A stretch of DNA of 64,000 bases from Aculops lycopersici (taxonomy: Eukaryota > Arthropoda > Arachnida > Trombidiformes > Eriophyidae): NCBI GenBank assembly GCA_015350385.1, contig WNKI01000001.1, positions 11,485,338-11,549,337 on the forward strand. Direction: 5' to 3'. The notes beneath the pieces were generated by a model, which ran no database searches, had not been told where the DNA came from, and was given only the letters and a program-made list of their open reading frames with translations. Below are positions 14,501 through 25,355 of this stretch, piece after piece. Each line of letters starts with the position of its first letter. Within the stretch, counting starts at the first letter, position 1. A program made the translations under genes and the position numbers.

Positions 14501-15347
14501 TCAGCACGGCCAACGAGGCCACTGTTCGCGAAAAGTTGGATTGCATCCAAAGTTGGTTGAACCATATGAGCAATAGAAACGAGGCAAACACAAAGATTGA
14601 GGATACGCGCATTAGAATCAGGTACAAGTTCATCTCGTGATACTTGCTTAGCGCGTAGGACCCGATGGCGCCAATGTTAAATATTATGTTCAATATGAGG
14701 AGGGCAACAAAGAAGGAGTGCTGCAGTTTTGCTTGATAAGAGTGAAATAAACTCTCCGAATGTGAGAGCTTAAACTCTCGCTTCAGGTTCTTCCACGACC
14801 ATTTTGTATTGAGATCTGGTTCACCGTTTGTATCGGACGAGTTGGTGCTAGTTGTTGTTGTCGCATTCTGGTGGTTACCTGTAATAATATACTCCTGGTG
14901 CGCGCCGTCATTTTGGCCATAGAAAGAGGATTCGCTTTGTTGTTGAAAGTATCGCCGAGCAAATGGTGGCGGTCGTCCGGGATGATTGTCCTCAGAGGGC
15001 AGGGCAAATTCAATAGGTTGATTGTCGCTACTAAAATCATAGTCGTAGGGCGAGTTCTCATATTGACTGTTGCGATCGTAGTAACCAGAGGCATTGTCAT
15101 TGATGCTCACGGATCTAATTGATCTACGATCCGGATGACCAGCTGCCTTGATTCTCTCCATCTCAATCAAGTCACTTGGATAGGCTTCATTGGCATTTTC
15201 AGGTGGCATGTGGAGTTTCAATTTAAAAGTTGGAACTCTCCCTTTTGTTCCAATGATTCGTTTGATAGTTTGAGCATAAACACTTGACGCACTATCCTCG
15301 TCCTCCGCCTCCTCGGCGATGGGCGAGGGACTTCGCACCGAGTCCAT
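407..15347 (-). CDS. ADCY: Membrane adenylyl cyclase (two-cyclase-domain, 12-TM type), multi-exon
   Basis: Makes cAMP from ATP at the plasma membrane. Coding exons I can join in phase: 15347-14477, 14383-13114, 11012-10505, about 6990-6927, 6818-6751, 6660-6217, 4821-4779, 4655-4462, 3768-3462, 1008-943 and 804-407. They encode a cytosolic N-terminus, the first membrane cluster, C1 (ADIV and LGDCYYC metal-site motifs), TM7-8, an N-glycosylation-type loop (NFT, NLT), TM10-12, then C2 (KTIGSTYMAA, YDIWGDTVNVASRLE, VKGKG). The C2 Asn, Arg and Lys positions are present, so the enzyme looks active. TM9 should lie between 7.0 and 10.5 kb and was not found. C2 carries a Gln-rich insert of about 70 residues (exon 3768-3462). 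By eye it is closest to the AC3 class (AEKY, GLPEY.EDHA, CRGPI.VKGKG), but the subtype is tentative. Start is the ATG at 15347; stop TAG at 407-409. Confidence 0.93.
2480..2715. repeat. Compound microsatellite: (GA)n then (ACGT)n then CGTTA/GTTAAC units
   Basis: About 85 bases of GA dinucleotide (2480-2564) run into about 100 bases of perfect ACGT tetranucleotide (2568-2667). These decay into CGTTA and GTTAAC units up to the gap at 2716. The ACGT tract is self-complementary and could fold into a hairpin. It lies in the adenylyl cyclase intron between exons 3768-3462 and 1008-943. Open frames here (RE and VRTY repeats) are artefacts of the repeat. Confidence 0.97.
2716..2845. other. Assembly gap (21 N) followed by ambiguous bases
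   Basis: Twenty-one N occupy 2716-2736. Scattered single N follow to about 2830, then a short GA tract. Sequence quality is low here and nothing should be called. Confidence 0.98.
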
Positions 15348-18133
15348 TTGTCTATGTCCCTGAGAGTCTTCTTCTTGTGGAGTTAGAATTCAAAAAATAT
15401 AATTTGATTCTGGAGGAGTAGTAAATAATCAATCATAATAATACAAAGATTCTTTGGCGAAAGGTGAGCACATCGTCGCCTAGTCGTGCTCGACAATAAA
15501 CAATGTAAATCCAAACATGCGATTCGACAGATTAGAGTTTCGCATTTAGTTCGTCTACTAGTGACGACAGTATCATCATCGTTCTCGTCGTAATTGTAGT
15601 TGTTAGCCAGATTTAGATCTAGATCAGCTCTAGAATCAACCGGCGCCCAAATCCCTCGAATGCGCCTACCGCAGTTGTGGTGATTGCGAGCAGCTACAGG
15701 TGAGTGTGGCTCGCTGCTCGCTTGCTCACCAGCCGGTTGGGCTACTAGTGAGCCTCTTGAGCACGCAAGCTAGAGGGTAGAGCATAACCACCTGCCGGAG
15801 TCTGCGGATGCATTGTCATTGTATGCCGGTTTGTGTATTCAGATTATCTATGAATTATGAGCAACTGGATGAGTGAATGACTGCGCGACTGACAGACGAA
15901 GCCGCATAAGTGGCAACATTCTGGTGGCCATTGACTCTCTCTCGGCAGGTGGCAGTTTCTGGCTTGCAGACAGACTGAAAGGCTCGCCGGGTCGTAATTG
16001 CACGTTATTAAGCTGCAAGCTATACGATCCGCGTAGCGGTCCGATTGCCGAGTTTTCATACGCTCCATTCTCTAATACCGTCGTCATCGTCGTCCTCCTT
16101 CTTCAAATGGACCGACTCAATCAATTTGTGTCAAGACTTTGAGAGTAAAATCTTTGACTGCCTCAAATTTTCCTAAGAAATCATCGACGATATTTGAAAT
16201 ACAGTATATGTGAAAGTAGCGAAAGACTTGCAATCGTTTCTCCGATCTCAAGTTGGCTACAAAACATTGGAATGGATGTAGATGTATGTAAGAGTCTCTC
16301 AACTTTCTATTGACAGTGGCCAGAGAAGAAACTCAAAGGCTAGACCCGCTGTAAGTCAATTCAACTTGAAAGGGAAAGTCAAGAGAAGACCATGCACAGA
16401 TAAAAACTCATTCAAAATGCCAAGGTAGCAACAAGTGCGCTCACGCACAGCAAGCTCCAGCACTACCGCCGCCAGTTGCCTTCGTCTCTAAGGAACAAAT
16501 TAAGTTGGTCTTTTGCGTTCGCAAAACTATCGATTCACTCTGATCCTGTTTGCAGAGCCTGCAACGACTTCGAGTTGGCCATCGGCAACCTGTTGCTGTG
16601 GTTGCTGCCGCAGTTGCTGTTGTTCGAGTTGAAGCTCTCGCCTGACTTGGAACTCTGCGCAGTCAGGAGCAGCTACCCTACCTTCTCGCTAGACGCGGTG
16701 GTCCAACTACCACTTCTAGAAAGTAAGACGGTGAGAGAGAGAGAGAGAAAACTCAACCTACCAGTGAATAACGTGATCACTACGCAACTAGATAGAGTAT
16801 TTAGAAGAGACCAGTAACAACAGCAACGACGACAACTCATGTGTGGGCAACCATCTGGCCGAGACGATCCACTAAACTTGGGCAACTTTTAAGTTCGAAG
16901 TAGGGATTTTTCTCTTTCTCAGTCTAATGCACACGAGCGAGACTCGTGAAGACGGCAAGCCTTTAGGGCGGGCGCCTGAGCAGCGCGTATCCTAATGAGC
17001 GCAGGTGAGGCAACTGACTAGCCGGCCAGTCAGTTAACTCGCTTGCTCAGATCTCACTACTTCACCAACCGCTTTTTCTCTCAGGAGAAACTGAGCTGAA
17101 AGGACCGATGGGATTGAGGCGAGCGAAAGATGAGTTTGCGAACTAGGTTTAATGTAGTTTAGTAGCTCGGCACGGTGCGGGTTTGTTATCACCCACAACG
17201 TCAACAGGTTGCCGACTAAATAAAGAGAAAAGAGACGGAAAAGTGAAGACACTGGAGGCGGGAATTAGGAAGGGCGAGCGTGATTCTACTACTATAATCA
17301 TCAAGTAGTATCGAAGTGGTAAGAGGGATAAGAGGGATAAGAGGTACTGCGAAAAAACCTCCATAGTTGTCGTAGAAGTTTGACTCTCGGTATTGGCGGC
17401 TTGCAAGCAACTCGCGAGTTTTACTGATATCAATGTAATGAGATTTCCTCCCATCGGTTCCTCTTTCTCTTCAACTCTCAGCCAAACCTACAAGAAGCAG
17501 ATATGTTAAATCTTGCGGAACTTTGGAGGTAAGACTCAGGTTGTCTGCCAAAAATCGTGGCGCTTCCAGAAGGTATACGAGCAAGTGAGCGCGGGATAAA
17601 GAGCAGCCATCATTACTATCTGCTCATTTCTACCTGTCATTTCTATTTACGCCACACAATTGATTCCACAGGATAAATTTCAACTCGTGCTTATATTGCG
17701 ACGAGGTGAATGAAGCAGAAGGGGGGAAGGAAATTGTGATAGAAGGAAGACAACAACAAACAGCTAAAGTTTATCTACAATATGCGACCGTGAACATAAA
17801 TTTTCCACCCTTACCAAGCTAAGAGCTACAGGATTACGATTTGTATTCACCTAAAGCGAAGGTGTCACCTGAGAAGATTACAGCGGTGACTAAGAGCTCA
17901 GATTTAGTCTGTGGTCAAGAGAAGAAGGAATAGAAACAAGAGAGAATCAAACAATTGAAGCGAAAATACAGTCAAGATTTTGAATATAGCAAGACTAATC
18001 AAACACCAAGCGATTAATGGTCTTCTCTTAACTCTTTCAGTCAAGTGTTTTTATCTTAACAGGTGAGTTTGATTTGAAGATTTTCCATCTGAAACCCTTG
18101 CAAGAGTCAAACACGAAAATCGCTTCGGTCATA
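15348..18133. other. Intergenic region, no gene seen
   Basis: This separates the adenylyl cyclase start from the 3' end of the secreted coiled-coil gene. It should hold the cyclase 5' UTR and promoter. Only short open frames without recognisable protein character occur. A 9-base unit (gataagagg) is repeated three times near 17320-17345. Confidence 0.5.
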
Positions 18134-20005
18134 TCATTTGCCGGTTCCGTACATTGAAGTCGGGTGAGCGCCAAATGGAGAGGGAATTGGTGGCATGGCT
18201 GGCATGGGTGGCATTGCTGGAATCGGTGGCATCATTCCCATTGTTTTTGGCGTGTAACCCACAGCTGGACCAGCAACATTGGCCATTGGAACCGTTGGAC
18301 CAAATGGGCTGGCAGCGGTTGGGTAGGGCCACGGCTGAACTTGCATTGGACCTCCATTGGTCGATCTAGCGACGTATCCGCTTGAGGTCACCTGACCATT
18401 AACCGATTGCGATTGCTGCCTCTTAGCAAAGTACCTTTGCTGACGAGCCTTGTGGCGCGAGTGGCGCGAATGCTGAGTTACCGGTCGTCTCACCTGGATT
18501 TGTTTCGGCTGTTGACCGGAAGCTGCAAGGGTCGTGCTCACCTGGGCGCGCACCTCGCTGGCCGGTCCTTTTAACGACAGGCAACCCATTAATTCGCGGG
18601 CAATCCCAGCGGTTGACTTGCCACCATACTCGCCAATGTACTCGGCACTTGCCTTGAGAACCTCGTAGTACTCGCGGCCATAGTAGGGCACAATAGCCTC
18701 CGGGCGCATCTTTGCAATCACCTTTATCACTCCCTTGCGCACTTTACCTGGATAAGTGAACAAAGTGTAGTACTTTTGACAGACAGTCCGCTGATCATCG
18801 TTACGCTTCCTCATCCTCTTATTCATCCTTGAAACTATCTCAGTGAGATCTGTAATCACCTTCTTGTAGTCGTCCTCGTCCATATCGTCCTTTGCAACTC
18901 TCGCCAGAACATTTAAACGACCACGTGCAGCCTCCAGTTTGTCTTGAAGCTCAGCCTCGCGAGCGACAGCCTGCTCGTATTGTCTCTTCATCATATCGTA
19001 ACGAGCATCCCGACTTGGTCTCATGTTTCTCTGGTTGTTTTGTTGTTCCTGTTGTTTTTGCTGTTGCTTTTGGATCGTGTCCATTAATAAGGCGAGGCGC
19101 TCATTCAGTTGCTCAATCTTTTTGGCATCCCCCGCAATGATTTGCTCCTTTTGCGAGTTCAACTCTTTCTCCTTCTCCAACCTCTTAGTTAGATCCCTAA
19201 TAATCTCGGCATCTTTGGCTTGGTGCTCATTGACAGTTGGCTCAACAACTGGAGCTGGATGGTTGTTGATTTTGGTGTGATGCTCAACAATCGACTCAGT
19301 GTGGTGTTTCATGTTTCTCGAGTTGCCATCTTCACCATGGTATTGCGACTCCGTATGTTGCTCGTGATGGTTCTCCTGATGATTCTGGTGAGGCGGCACC
19401 TGTTGATCCTTCTTATCTTCATGTTCGTCGACAACTTTCTCCAGCTTCTTTTCCAATTTGTCCTCAACCTTTTCCATTTTCTTCTCAACCTTTTCCATTT
19501 TCTCCTCAACCTTATCCATTTTCTCCTCGACCTTGTCCTTGACTTTCTGCACGAGCTTCTTGAGGTCACGGCTCTCCTCTGGTAGACACTCTTGAATGAC
19601 CTTCAAACTTGGCATTGAGTTACCGAAAGGAAGTTTCTTTTGAACTAGCACCCCAGCCACGCCCTCGAGTAGACCATGTCTATCTTTGGTTCCAAGTGGG
19701 TGTTTCTGGAGCATGTTACGCAACTCCTTCTCAAGAGAGGAACATCTCTCCTCCAGTTTTGACTTGCGATGGTTGATCTCGAACTCGGATAGAGATGACA
19801 AGTTGATCAATTTCAAGATGGCCTTGTCTTCATCGGACATATCGGCAGTCAGCCGATCATCGCCGCCCCTGGTAGCAGCCTTGATATCATCAGATAGCTC
19901 CGCTTGTGGATCATGTTCCTCAATTCCAATAGGGGACTCGTCGGCAGCAACCAAAGTCACCCAGGCAACCAGTGAAATCGCAAGCAAATTGAAAAAATTT
20001 CTCAT
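18134..20005 (-). CDS. Secreted coiled-coil protein, family not recognised
   Basis: A 623-residue single-exon protein that I cannot assign to a family. It opens with a clear signal peptide (MRNFFNLLAISLVAWVTLVAA, cleavage likely before DES). Residues about 150-190 are heptad-like copies of KVEEKM/KVEKKM, predicting a coiled coil. A His/Gln/Glu-rich segment and a second coiled coil follow (residues about 260-370). A compact region of about 90 residues with YYTLFTYPGKV and MGCLSLKG motifs may be a folded domain. The tail is basic, then Pro/Met-rich with repeated PPIPAMPPMPAM. Only four cysteines are visible. There is no transmembrane segment after the signal. The length and signal peptide make a chance frame very unlikely. 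The role is unknown; secretion is inferred from the signal peptide. Confidence 0.88.
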   Translation of the reverse strand: MRNFFNLLAISLVAWVTLVAADESPIGIEEHDPQAELSDDIKAATRGGDDRLTADMSDEDKAILKLINLSSLSEFEINHRKSKLEERCSSLEKELRNMLQKHPLGTKDRHGLLEGVAGVLVQKKLPFGNSMPSLKVIQECLPEESRDLKKLVQKVKDKVEEKMDKVEEKMEKVEKKMEKVEDKLEKKLEKVVDEHEDKKDQQVPPHQNHQENHHEQHTESQYHGEDGNSRNMKHHTESIVEHHTKINNHPAPVVEPTVNEHQAKDAEIIRDLTKRLEKEKELNSQKEQIIAGDAKKIEQLNERLALLMDTIQKQQQKQQEQQNNQRNMRPSRDARYDMMKRQYEQAVAREAELQDKLEAARGRLNVLARVAKDDMDEDDYKKVITDLTEIVSRMNKRMRKRNDDQRTVCQKYYTLFTYPGKVRKGVIKVIAKMRPEAIVPYYGREYYEVLKASAEYIGEYGGKSTAGIARELMGCLSLKGPASEVRAQVSTTLAASGQQPKQIQVRRPVTQHSRHSRHKARQQRYFAKRQQSQSVNGQVTSSGYVARSTNGGPMQVQPWPYPTAASPFGPTVPMANVAGPAVGYTPKTMGMMPPIPAMPPMPAMPPIPSPFGAHPTSMYGTGK

Positions 20006-20081
20006 CGTATCATGTATTCAATTATATCAACCTTTTTATTAGTATAACGTATGAAAGTATTTAGCTAGAATGAATTGTGCA

Positions 20082-20087
20082 TTTATA
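20082..20087 (-). promoter_or_regulatory. TATA box of the secreted coiled-coil gene
   Basis: On the minus strand this reads TATAAA in the context gatataaatg. It lies about 80 bases upstream of the ATG at 20005, placing a start site near 20055 and a 5' UTR of about 50 bases. Confidence 0.5.
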
Positions 20088-20099
20088 TCACGTTAAGGT

Positions 20100-21030
20100 C
20101 TCCCCTCAAAACGCTTTACGTTGTAGCAAACAGTATGCATGGGATGTCTAGTCATTGTCTATTTTTAAATATCATCATCGACTATACTTTACTAGAAAAA
20201 GGAGGCGACTAGGCAACGACTAGCAAAACATTATGACGTTCATGTGTAGTCATTCGCTTCCGTGTAAACAGATGATCGTAATCTGAACTTCGATTTCCGT
20301 TTCCTTCTTCAAGGAAGCAGAACCCAAGACTGGGAGCAGATTGCTCAAGATTTGCCGCTAACTATGGAAGATTTAAATGATGCAACCTGGCTCTAACTCC
20401 ATTCGAATGTAAACAAATGCAACGGCGGCGGCTGCAAAAGTAGCAGTAGTATGTTGCACAACATACAAGCGAGAGTGTCGCAAATGAATCGCTCAACTCT
20501 TCCTCTTGTGACCCATTGAACTTCAAGCAAGCAGCCGCCCATTGTGTTAAATCCAAATGCGACACCCTCACGGCCAATGCGCGTGTTTGAGCGGGACAAA
20601 CACAGTTTGTTTGCTATGTCTCTTTCTCTCTCTCGCTCTCCACCTATTCCTCTATCCTCATAAAATTTATGGTTAGACCGTCGACGAGAGGCAAAGAGGG
20701 AAAGTGAGATTTTGGATCATCACCTCCATCAAACATACTGATCCCTAATAGAGAATAACAGCAACATCGGGAGCTTTAATATTATGCTTTCTCTATTGAA
20801 CATCTATCCTCATCTAGCTCACTTTCTCCCGCTATATCATCGTTGCGTACCTCAACTGCCGGCTATGATAAGCCCATGTTATCATGTTACCCAAGCCACA
20901 AATTTGATACTAACTTAAACCGTCCATATCAACGCTCAACTCAACTTATTCCATATCAGTATCACCTCAGAGAAGACCTTATTACTGGCAATGAGAAAAG
21001 TGGAAAATACGGCACAATAATAGAACAGCG
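20100..21030. other. Divergent intergenic region
   Basis: Lies between the secreted coiled-coil gene (-) and the acyltransferase gene (+), so it should contain both promoters. Only short, unsupported open frames occur. Confidence 0.5.
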
Positions 21031-21037
21031 TATAAAA
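21031..21037 (+). promoter_or_regulatory. Probable TATA box of the acyltransferase gene
   Basis: TATAAAA in the context gcgtataaaactc lies about 95 bases before the ATG at 21128, which fits transcription starting near 21060. Confidence 0.45.
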
Positions 21038-21127
21038 CTCTCTATTAGATAGCTATATACAGTTATATTGACTGAAGATTGAATCAGAAGGGAGAGGATT
21101 TACCAGAACAAAAATAGCAACTTCAAC

Positions 21128-22348
21128 ATGTCTACTAGCGACAGCACTGGTACCACCACTGGTGCAAGCAATAGTAATTCTCAGGATACCAATATATTGA
21201 AGATGGTACTATTGAAACTATTAACGCTCACAACTATCATAACCTTTTTATGGAGTGGCCTTACTATAAACTTTCTCCAATTATTGAATTATATCATATT
21301 GAGGAAGATAGACTTCGACCTCTTCACTAAAGTAAACTATCATCTTATGTACTCGGCTTGGGCTCAAATCGTCACTTTATTTGATTGGTTCTTCAAGGCC
21401 GAGTTTAAGGTTTATCATGCAACAGAGGAAGAGCAGAATCTCATCTTTCAAGAACATAATATCTTTTTGGCTAATCATGGGTACGATTTGGATTGGGTTG
21501 GCGCTTGGCTTGTGACGGACAAATATGGCCATCTAGCCAGTTGCAAGGCAATGCTCAAAAGTGATCTCAAGTATATACCAGTAGTTGGTTGGTCGTGGGC
21601 TTTAAGCGACCAATTATTTTTAGATAGAAATTGGGAAAAGGACAAGCATAAATTTGGAGACTCTATGGATATACTACTCAAGTATAAGCCTATGCTTGCG
21701 ACCTTCTTTTGCGAAGGCACTAGGTTCACAAAGGACAAATACGAGGAGAGTCAAAAGTTTGCTGCCGAAAGAGGAATCGTGGCGCCCAAGCATCACTTGA
21801 TTCCGAGGACAAAGGGTTTTGTTGCAGTTATTAGTCACATTAAGAAAAGACAATTGGAGAATCCAAATCTCAAGTTGTATATTTACAATGCACAAGTGGC
21901 CTTCGATGAGAGGGGTGCCATGAACATTGCTGATATTGTTCAGCGCGGCCTGAAGCCCTCGGGACATCTTTATTTCGAGCGCTTTTCCATAGACGAGGTG
22001 CCAAACGACGATGAGGGCTGTGCCCAGTGGTTACATGATCTATTCCTAAAGAAGGACACACTACAGGAATATTTTGACAGCAACCACAAGTTTCCCGGCT
22101 ACGAGGACAAGAGATTTGTTCCATATAAGCCAAGGATAACTTCACTTGCCAATTGGATCTTTTGGACCCTTTACACTATCCTGCCGCTCGTTTATCTTAC
22201 CACCTGTCTCTATGCCAAGTATGGAGTCTTTTTTGTTTCTCTCGTGATGTCGTCATTCTTCATAATTTCCTACATGTATCTAAATTGGATCATGTATCAA
22301 GCTGATGTTGGCGAGGAGAAATGTACCATAAACAAGAAGGCTAATTAG
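21128..22348 (+). CDS. AGPAT: 1-acyl-glycerol-3-phosphate acyltransferase, AGPAT3/4-like
   Basis: Transfers an acyl group from acyl-CoA to lysophosphatidic acid or a related lysophospholipid at the ER or Golgi membrane. The 406-residue single-exon protein has a PlsC-type domain. The catalytic HX4D motif is H117-D122 (NHGYDLDW) and the glycerol-phosphate motif EGTR is residues 196-199. PRTKGF follows, as in the AGPAT3/4/5 group. Hydrophobic segments lie near residues 28-55 and as a pair at about 345-390. Both catalytic motifs are intact. The start is the first ATG, in a good context (acATGt) and just before a Ser/Thr-rich leader. Exact substrate cannot be decided from sequence. LCLAT1/AGPAT5-type activity is the main alternative. 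Confidence 0.9.
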   Translation: MSTSDSTGTTTGASNSNSQDTNILKMVLLKLLTLTTIITFLWSGLTINFLQLLNYIILRKIDFDLFTKVNYHLMYSAWAQIVTLFDWFFKAEFKVYHATEEEQNLIFQEHNIFLANHGYDLDWVGAWLVTDKYGHLASCKAMLKSDLKYIPVVGWSWALSDQLFLDRNWEKDKHKFGDSMDILLKYKPMLATFFCEGTRFTKDKYEESQKFAAERGIVAPKHHLIPRTKGFVAVISHIKKRQLENPNLKLYIYNAQVAFDERGAMNIADIVQRGLKPSGHLYFERFSIDEVPNDDEGCAQWLHDLFLKKDTLQEYFDSNHKFPGYEDKRFVPYKPRITSLANWIFWTLYTILPLVYLTTCLYAKYGVFFVSLVMSSFFIISYMYLNWIMYQADVGEEKCTINKKAN

Positions 22349-22504
22349 CAACCAGTGGCGTCAGCGGCGGCAACGATGACATAAGTTTGTATTTGTATTG
22401 GTATTTTGGCAGTAGTTGATTTCGGAAGATTATGTGATGATACAACAAGAAGAAGAAACCACAGCAATTCACTCAAATCCCGGCGTCAAAACAACTGCAA
22501 ATGA

Positions 22505-22510
22505 AATAAA
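22505..22510 (+). terminator. Poly(A) signal AATAAA for the acyltransferase gene
   Basis: Exact AATAAA about 157 bases after the stop codon on the same strand. Confidence 0.55.
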
Positions 22511-22536
22511 TTTAAGTGTCTCGTAGCTACTATAAG

Positions 22537-22537
<1 letters not shown>

Positions 22538-22570
<33 letters not shown>
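22538..22570. repeat. (ACT)n trinucleotide microsatellite
   Basis: Eleven consecutive ACT units, just past the acyltransferase poly(A) signal. Confidence 0.95.
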
Positions 22571-22571
<1 letters not shown>

Positions 22572-22579
22572 TTACTCCT

Positions 22580-23560
22580 CATTGATTGGGTAACAAAATC
22601 ATCTTCATAGCTCAGTTGAACTGAAACGATTGCAAAAAAAACTTACTAAAGTTTGATTTGCTTAGCCGAATGGCCGGCTGGTTCAAATCAAATAAACAAT
22701 CTCTGAGTAAAGATGACATCAGCCATCATCGAGCTTACCGAGACGCTGTCGGCGTCCTAACCGCCACCGCCGCCTCCTCTTCCTCGTCCACCGCCACCGT
22801 GGTCGCCTCCACCTCCGCTTTTGTACTTTGTATACATGTTTATTTCGAGTCACTTTTGCGAGTTCTAGCAAACTTTTGCGGATATGCATAGTTTTCCTAG
22901 TCGCCTCTTACGAGGCACGCAAGTCTCGCATGATAGGATAGCTTGCAATGTACGATTACGTTTGCTTAAGGACATTAGCTTTGGAAATACATAGAGATTC
23001 GCGAACAAAAGGATCAGCTTGAAGCTTGCTTATTGTCGTTATATTTGGGTGGTTGTTATCATTTTATTTAGTTGTTATAGTGACTCGATTAAAGTCTGCG
23101 TCGTAGCCCTAGTCGTCGTTGCAGTCAAACCGACGTAGCTTTTGTATGGGGCTAACTTTGCAGCACACCAACCAATTAGCTCGCTAACCAATGACTCCTA
23201 TGTGCGCTTCTCGATTTGAGTGAAGTGCGACAAGACTACAAGTGGTTGGTGGAATCTGGAGACATGATGATGTAGATTATATTTATTGGAGAGTGGAACT
23301 TGCCCTTGTTATTATTTATGCTCTAGCTCGCTCGTTCGCTTGCACTCCATTATTATTATTATTATTGTTATCATCATCCTACTATGTTTCGCATGATGAC
23401 CCTATCAAGTGGATACACACACAAGTCACAAGTGGTTGTTGGTCGTCACTAAGCGACCCGAACCAAAACTTTGGTGCTAACTTTCTCACCGTCCACTGGG
23501 TCTCTCTGTCTAAATCTCTTTGAGATCAATTAGAGATGATAATTGATCTAAAACTCATGT
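22580..23560. other. Intergenic region between acyltransferase and exchanger genes
   Basis: No gene is supported. There is a short TTA-type run near 23350-23368 and a Ser/Ala/Thr-rich open frame near 22700-22830 that looks like codon-level low complexity rather than a gene. Confidence 0.5.
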
Positions 23561-23573
23561 CGACACTTGCGAG

Positions 23574-23581
23574 TATATAAG
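23574..23581 (+). promoter_or_regulatory. TATA box of the NCKX gene
   Basis: TATATAAG lies 66-73 bases before the ATG at 23647. An initiator-like ttagttt sits about 27 bases downstream, the usual spacing. Confidence 0.65.
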
Positions 23582-23646
23582 GCATTGCTAAGCATCCAAT
23601 TAGTTTCCACACGAGAAAACTAAACCTCAAAAAGTGCCTCCAGAGT

Positions 23647-25332
23647 ATGAACAACCCCGACTTTGCTTTAGCCGAGTCGGTCTCGACGACAAACGCGTCC
23701 TATTTTATATTCATCTATATATTAATATTAATCTATTGCTGCTTCGGCTTAGCCGTCGTTTGCGATGTTTATTTCGTTCCAGCCCTACAGAAATTATCCT
23801 ACACCTATGACTTGCCGCCGGATATTGCTGGGTCTACGCTGATGGCCCTAGGCGCATCAGTTCCGGAATTATTTGCAAGTTTAATTGGGGTTTTTGTGAC
23901 AGAGAACGATATAGGAACTGGTAGCATAATTGGAAGCTCATGTTTCAATTTGATTGCCGTACCTGCCGTTTGTGCCTTTGTAGCATCGGCAACATTCACA
24001 CACAAACTAACAATTAGCCCATATCCAGTTATTAGGAACTCAGCTTTCTATGCAATCACAATACTTGTACTCTTGTTAATTATTAAGGATAATAAAGTTG
24101 ACATACCAGAGGCTGTAATACTATTACTCTTCTTTGTCATGTACATGGCTTTTATGATATTCTGCGCCCAAGGAAATAGCAGCAATAGTAGCAGTAGTAG
24201 TGGCAGTAGCCGGCGAGGTAATAACAATAGTTACAATAGCCGTAGATCGTCAGGTAGTAGTCAGTCGTTGACCATAAGCACGGATTCAGCTATCCAAATA
24301 GATCATCAGAATCATCAGCAACAGCAGCAGCAACAACAACCAAAGCAACAGCAGCAGCATCAACAACAACCACACCAATACCAACAAAAACTAAACCAGC
24401 AACAATCACAACATCAACAAACAGCGTTGCATAACCAACAGCCAACCCTAAACTATGGCCAGTATTATTTTGATACGCATAACATTAGCATTAGCACTAG
24501 TAATCTAGTCGATGAGACGACCCCGTTAGTCAAATTGAATGTTAGCGATTACTATAATAATCACCAAAGTCATTTAGAAGAGTTTGAGGACAATTGGGTT
24601 AGCTCAAAATGGGTCCTAGTTCCCATGTTTCCCGTTACCCTAAGCATGAAAGTTTTAGCCCCTTGTAAGTTCAAAAACACCTGTTGGACAGTGTGGACTT
24701 TCATAGTTTCAATCGCATTAATTGGCGGCCTTACTTATATCTCCGTTTGGATGGTCCATTGTTTTGGCGAGACCGTTGGCCTACCTGAAACTGTGAGTGG
24801 AATGACAATTCTCTCATGGGGCACAGGTATACCTGAGCTAATCGCATCCATCGTTCTGATTAAGAAAACTGGTCAGGCCGATATGGCCATTTGCAACACT
24901 ATCGGCTCCAATGTGATCGATATATCCTTTTGTCTCAGTTTACCATGGTAAGTAGGTGGCTCGTTAACTCGGATCTCTATATTGCTTATCTTTTAAGATA
25001 ATTTTTCAATCATGTCCAAAGCCAAACCGATTATCTCATCTCTTTGTCTCTGTATCTACCTAATTATCGCCAGGATTGTCAAATGCATCATTAATAGAAG
25101 CGCGGGAGTGAAGCCAGAGGTGCCAATTCAAAGTGCAGCGTTACCTTGGACCAGTTTTACCTTACTGCTTTCAGTAATAATGTTGATTATAATCTTCAAA
25201 CTCAACGACTGGATTTTAGACTTCAAAGTGGGCGTCTGGCTAACCTTAACTTATATCGCTTTCGTTTTGGGCGCCACCTACCTGGAGTCCTCATTCAGCG
25301 ACAGTGGCCTCGACATTTTTGAATACATTTAA
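23647..25332 (+). CDS. SLC24A: K+-dependent Na+/Ca2+ exchanger (SLC24/NCKX family), two exons
   Basis: Exports Ca2+ (with K+) in exchange for Na+ across a membrane. Exon 1 is 23647-24947 and exon 2 is 25074-25332. The 126-bp intron has donor GTAAGT and a pyrimidine-rich acceptor ending gccag. The joined frame gives 519 residues. The alpha-1 repeat (residues about 59-100) holds GASVPEL with E74. The alpha-2 repeat (about 388-430) holds WGTGIPEL with E397 and GSNVID with D425. By family alignment these match the Ca2+ and K+ ligand positions of NCKX2 (Glu188, Asp548, Asp575), so the second Ca2+ ligand is Glu instead of Asp. The cytosolic loop is Ser- and Gln-rich (residues about 178-265). No N-terminal cleaved signal is evident. 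Three or four further hydrophobic segments follow alpha-2. Confidence 0.92.
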
Positions 25333-25349
25333 CATTCAATGGATGAAAG

Positions 25350-25355
25350 AATAAA
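25350..25355 (+). terminator. Poly(A) signal AATAAA for the NCKX gene
   Basis: AATAAATAAA begins 17 bases after the stop codon, implying a very short 3' UTR. Confidence 0.65.

Noticed and set aside
18154..19585. Trp- and Leu-rich plus-strand frames
   Set aside because: Antisense shadows of the secreted coiled-coil gene; hydrophobicity comes from complementing Lys/Glu/Gln codons.
22658..22891. 77-residue Ser/Ala-rich frame
   Set aside because: Low complexity from a GCC/TCC run, no ATG at its upstream edge and no family resemblance.
25012..25073. ATG at 25012 as the start of a separate small membrane protein
   Set aside because: It lies in the NCKX intron; the phase-correct acceptor at 25073 joins exon 2 to the alpha-2 repeat.
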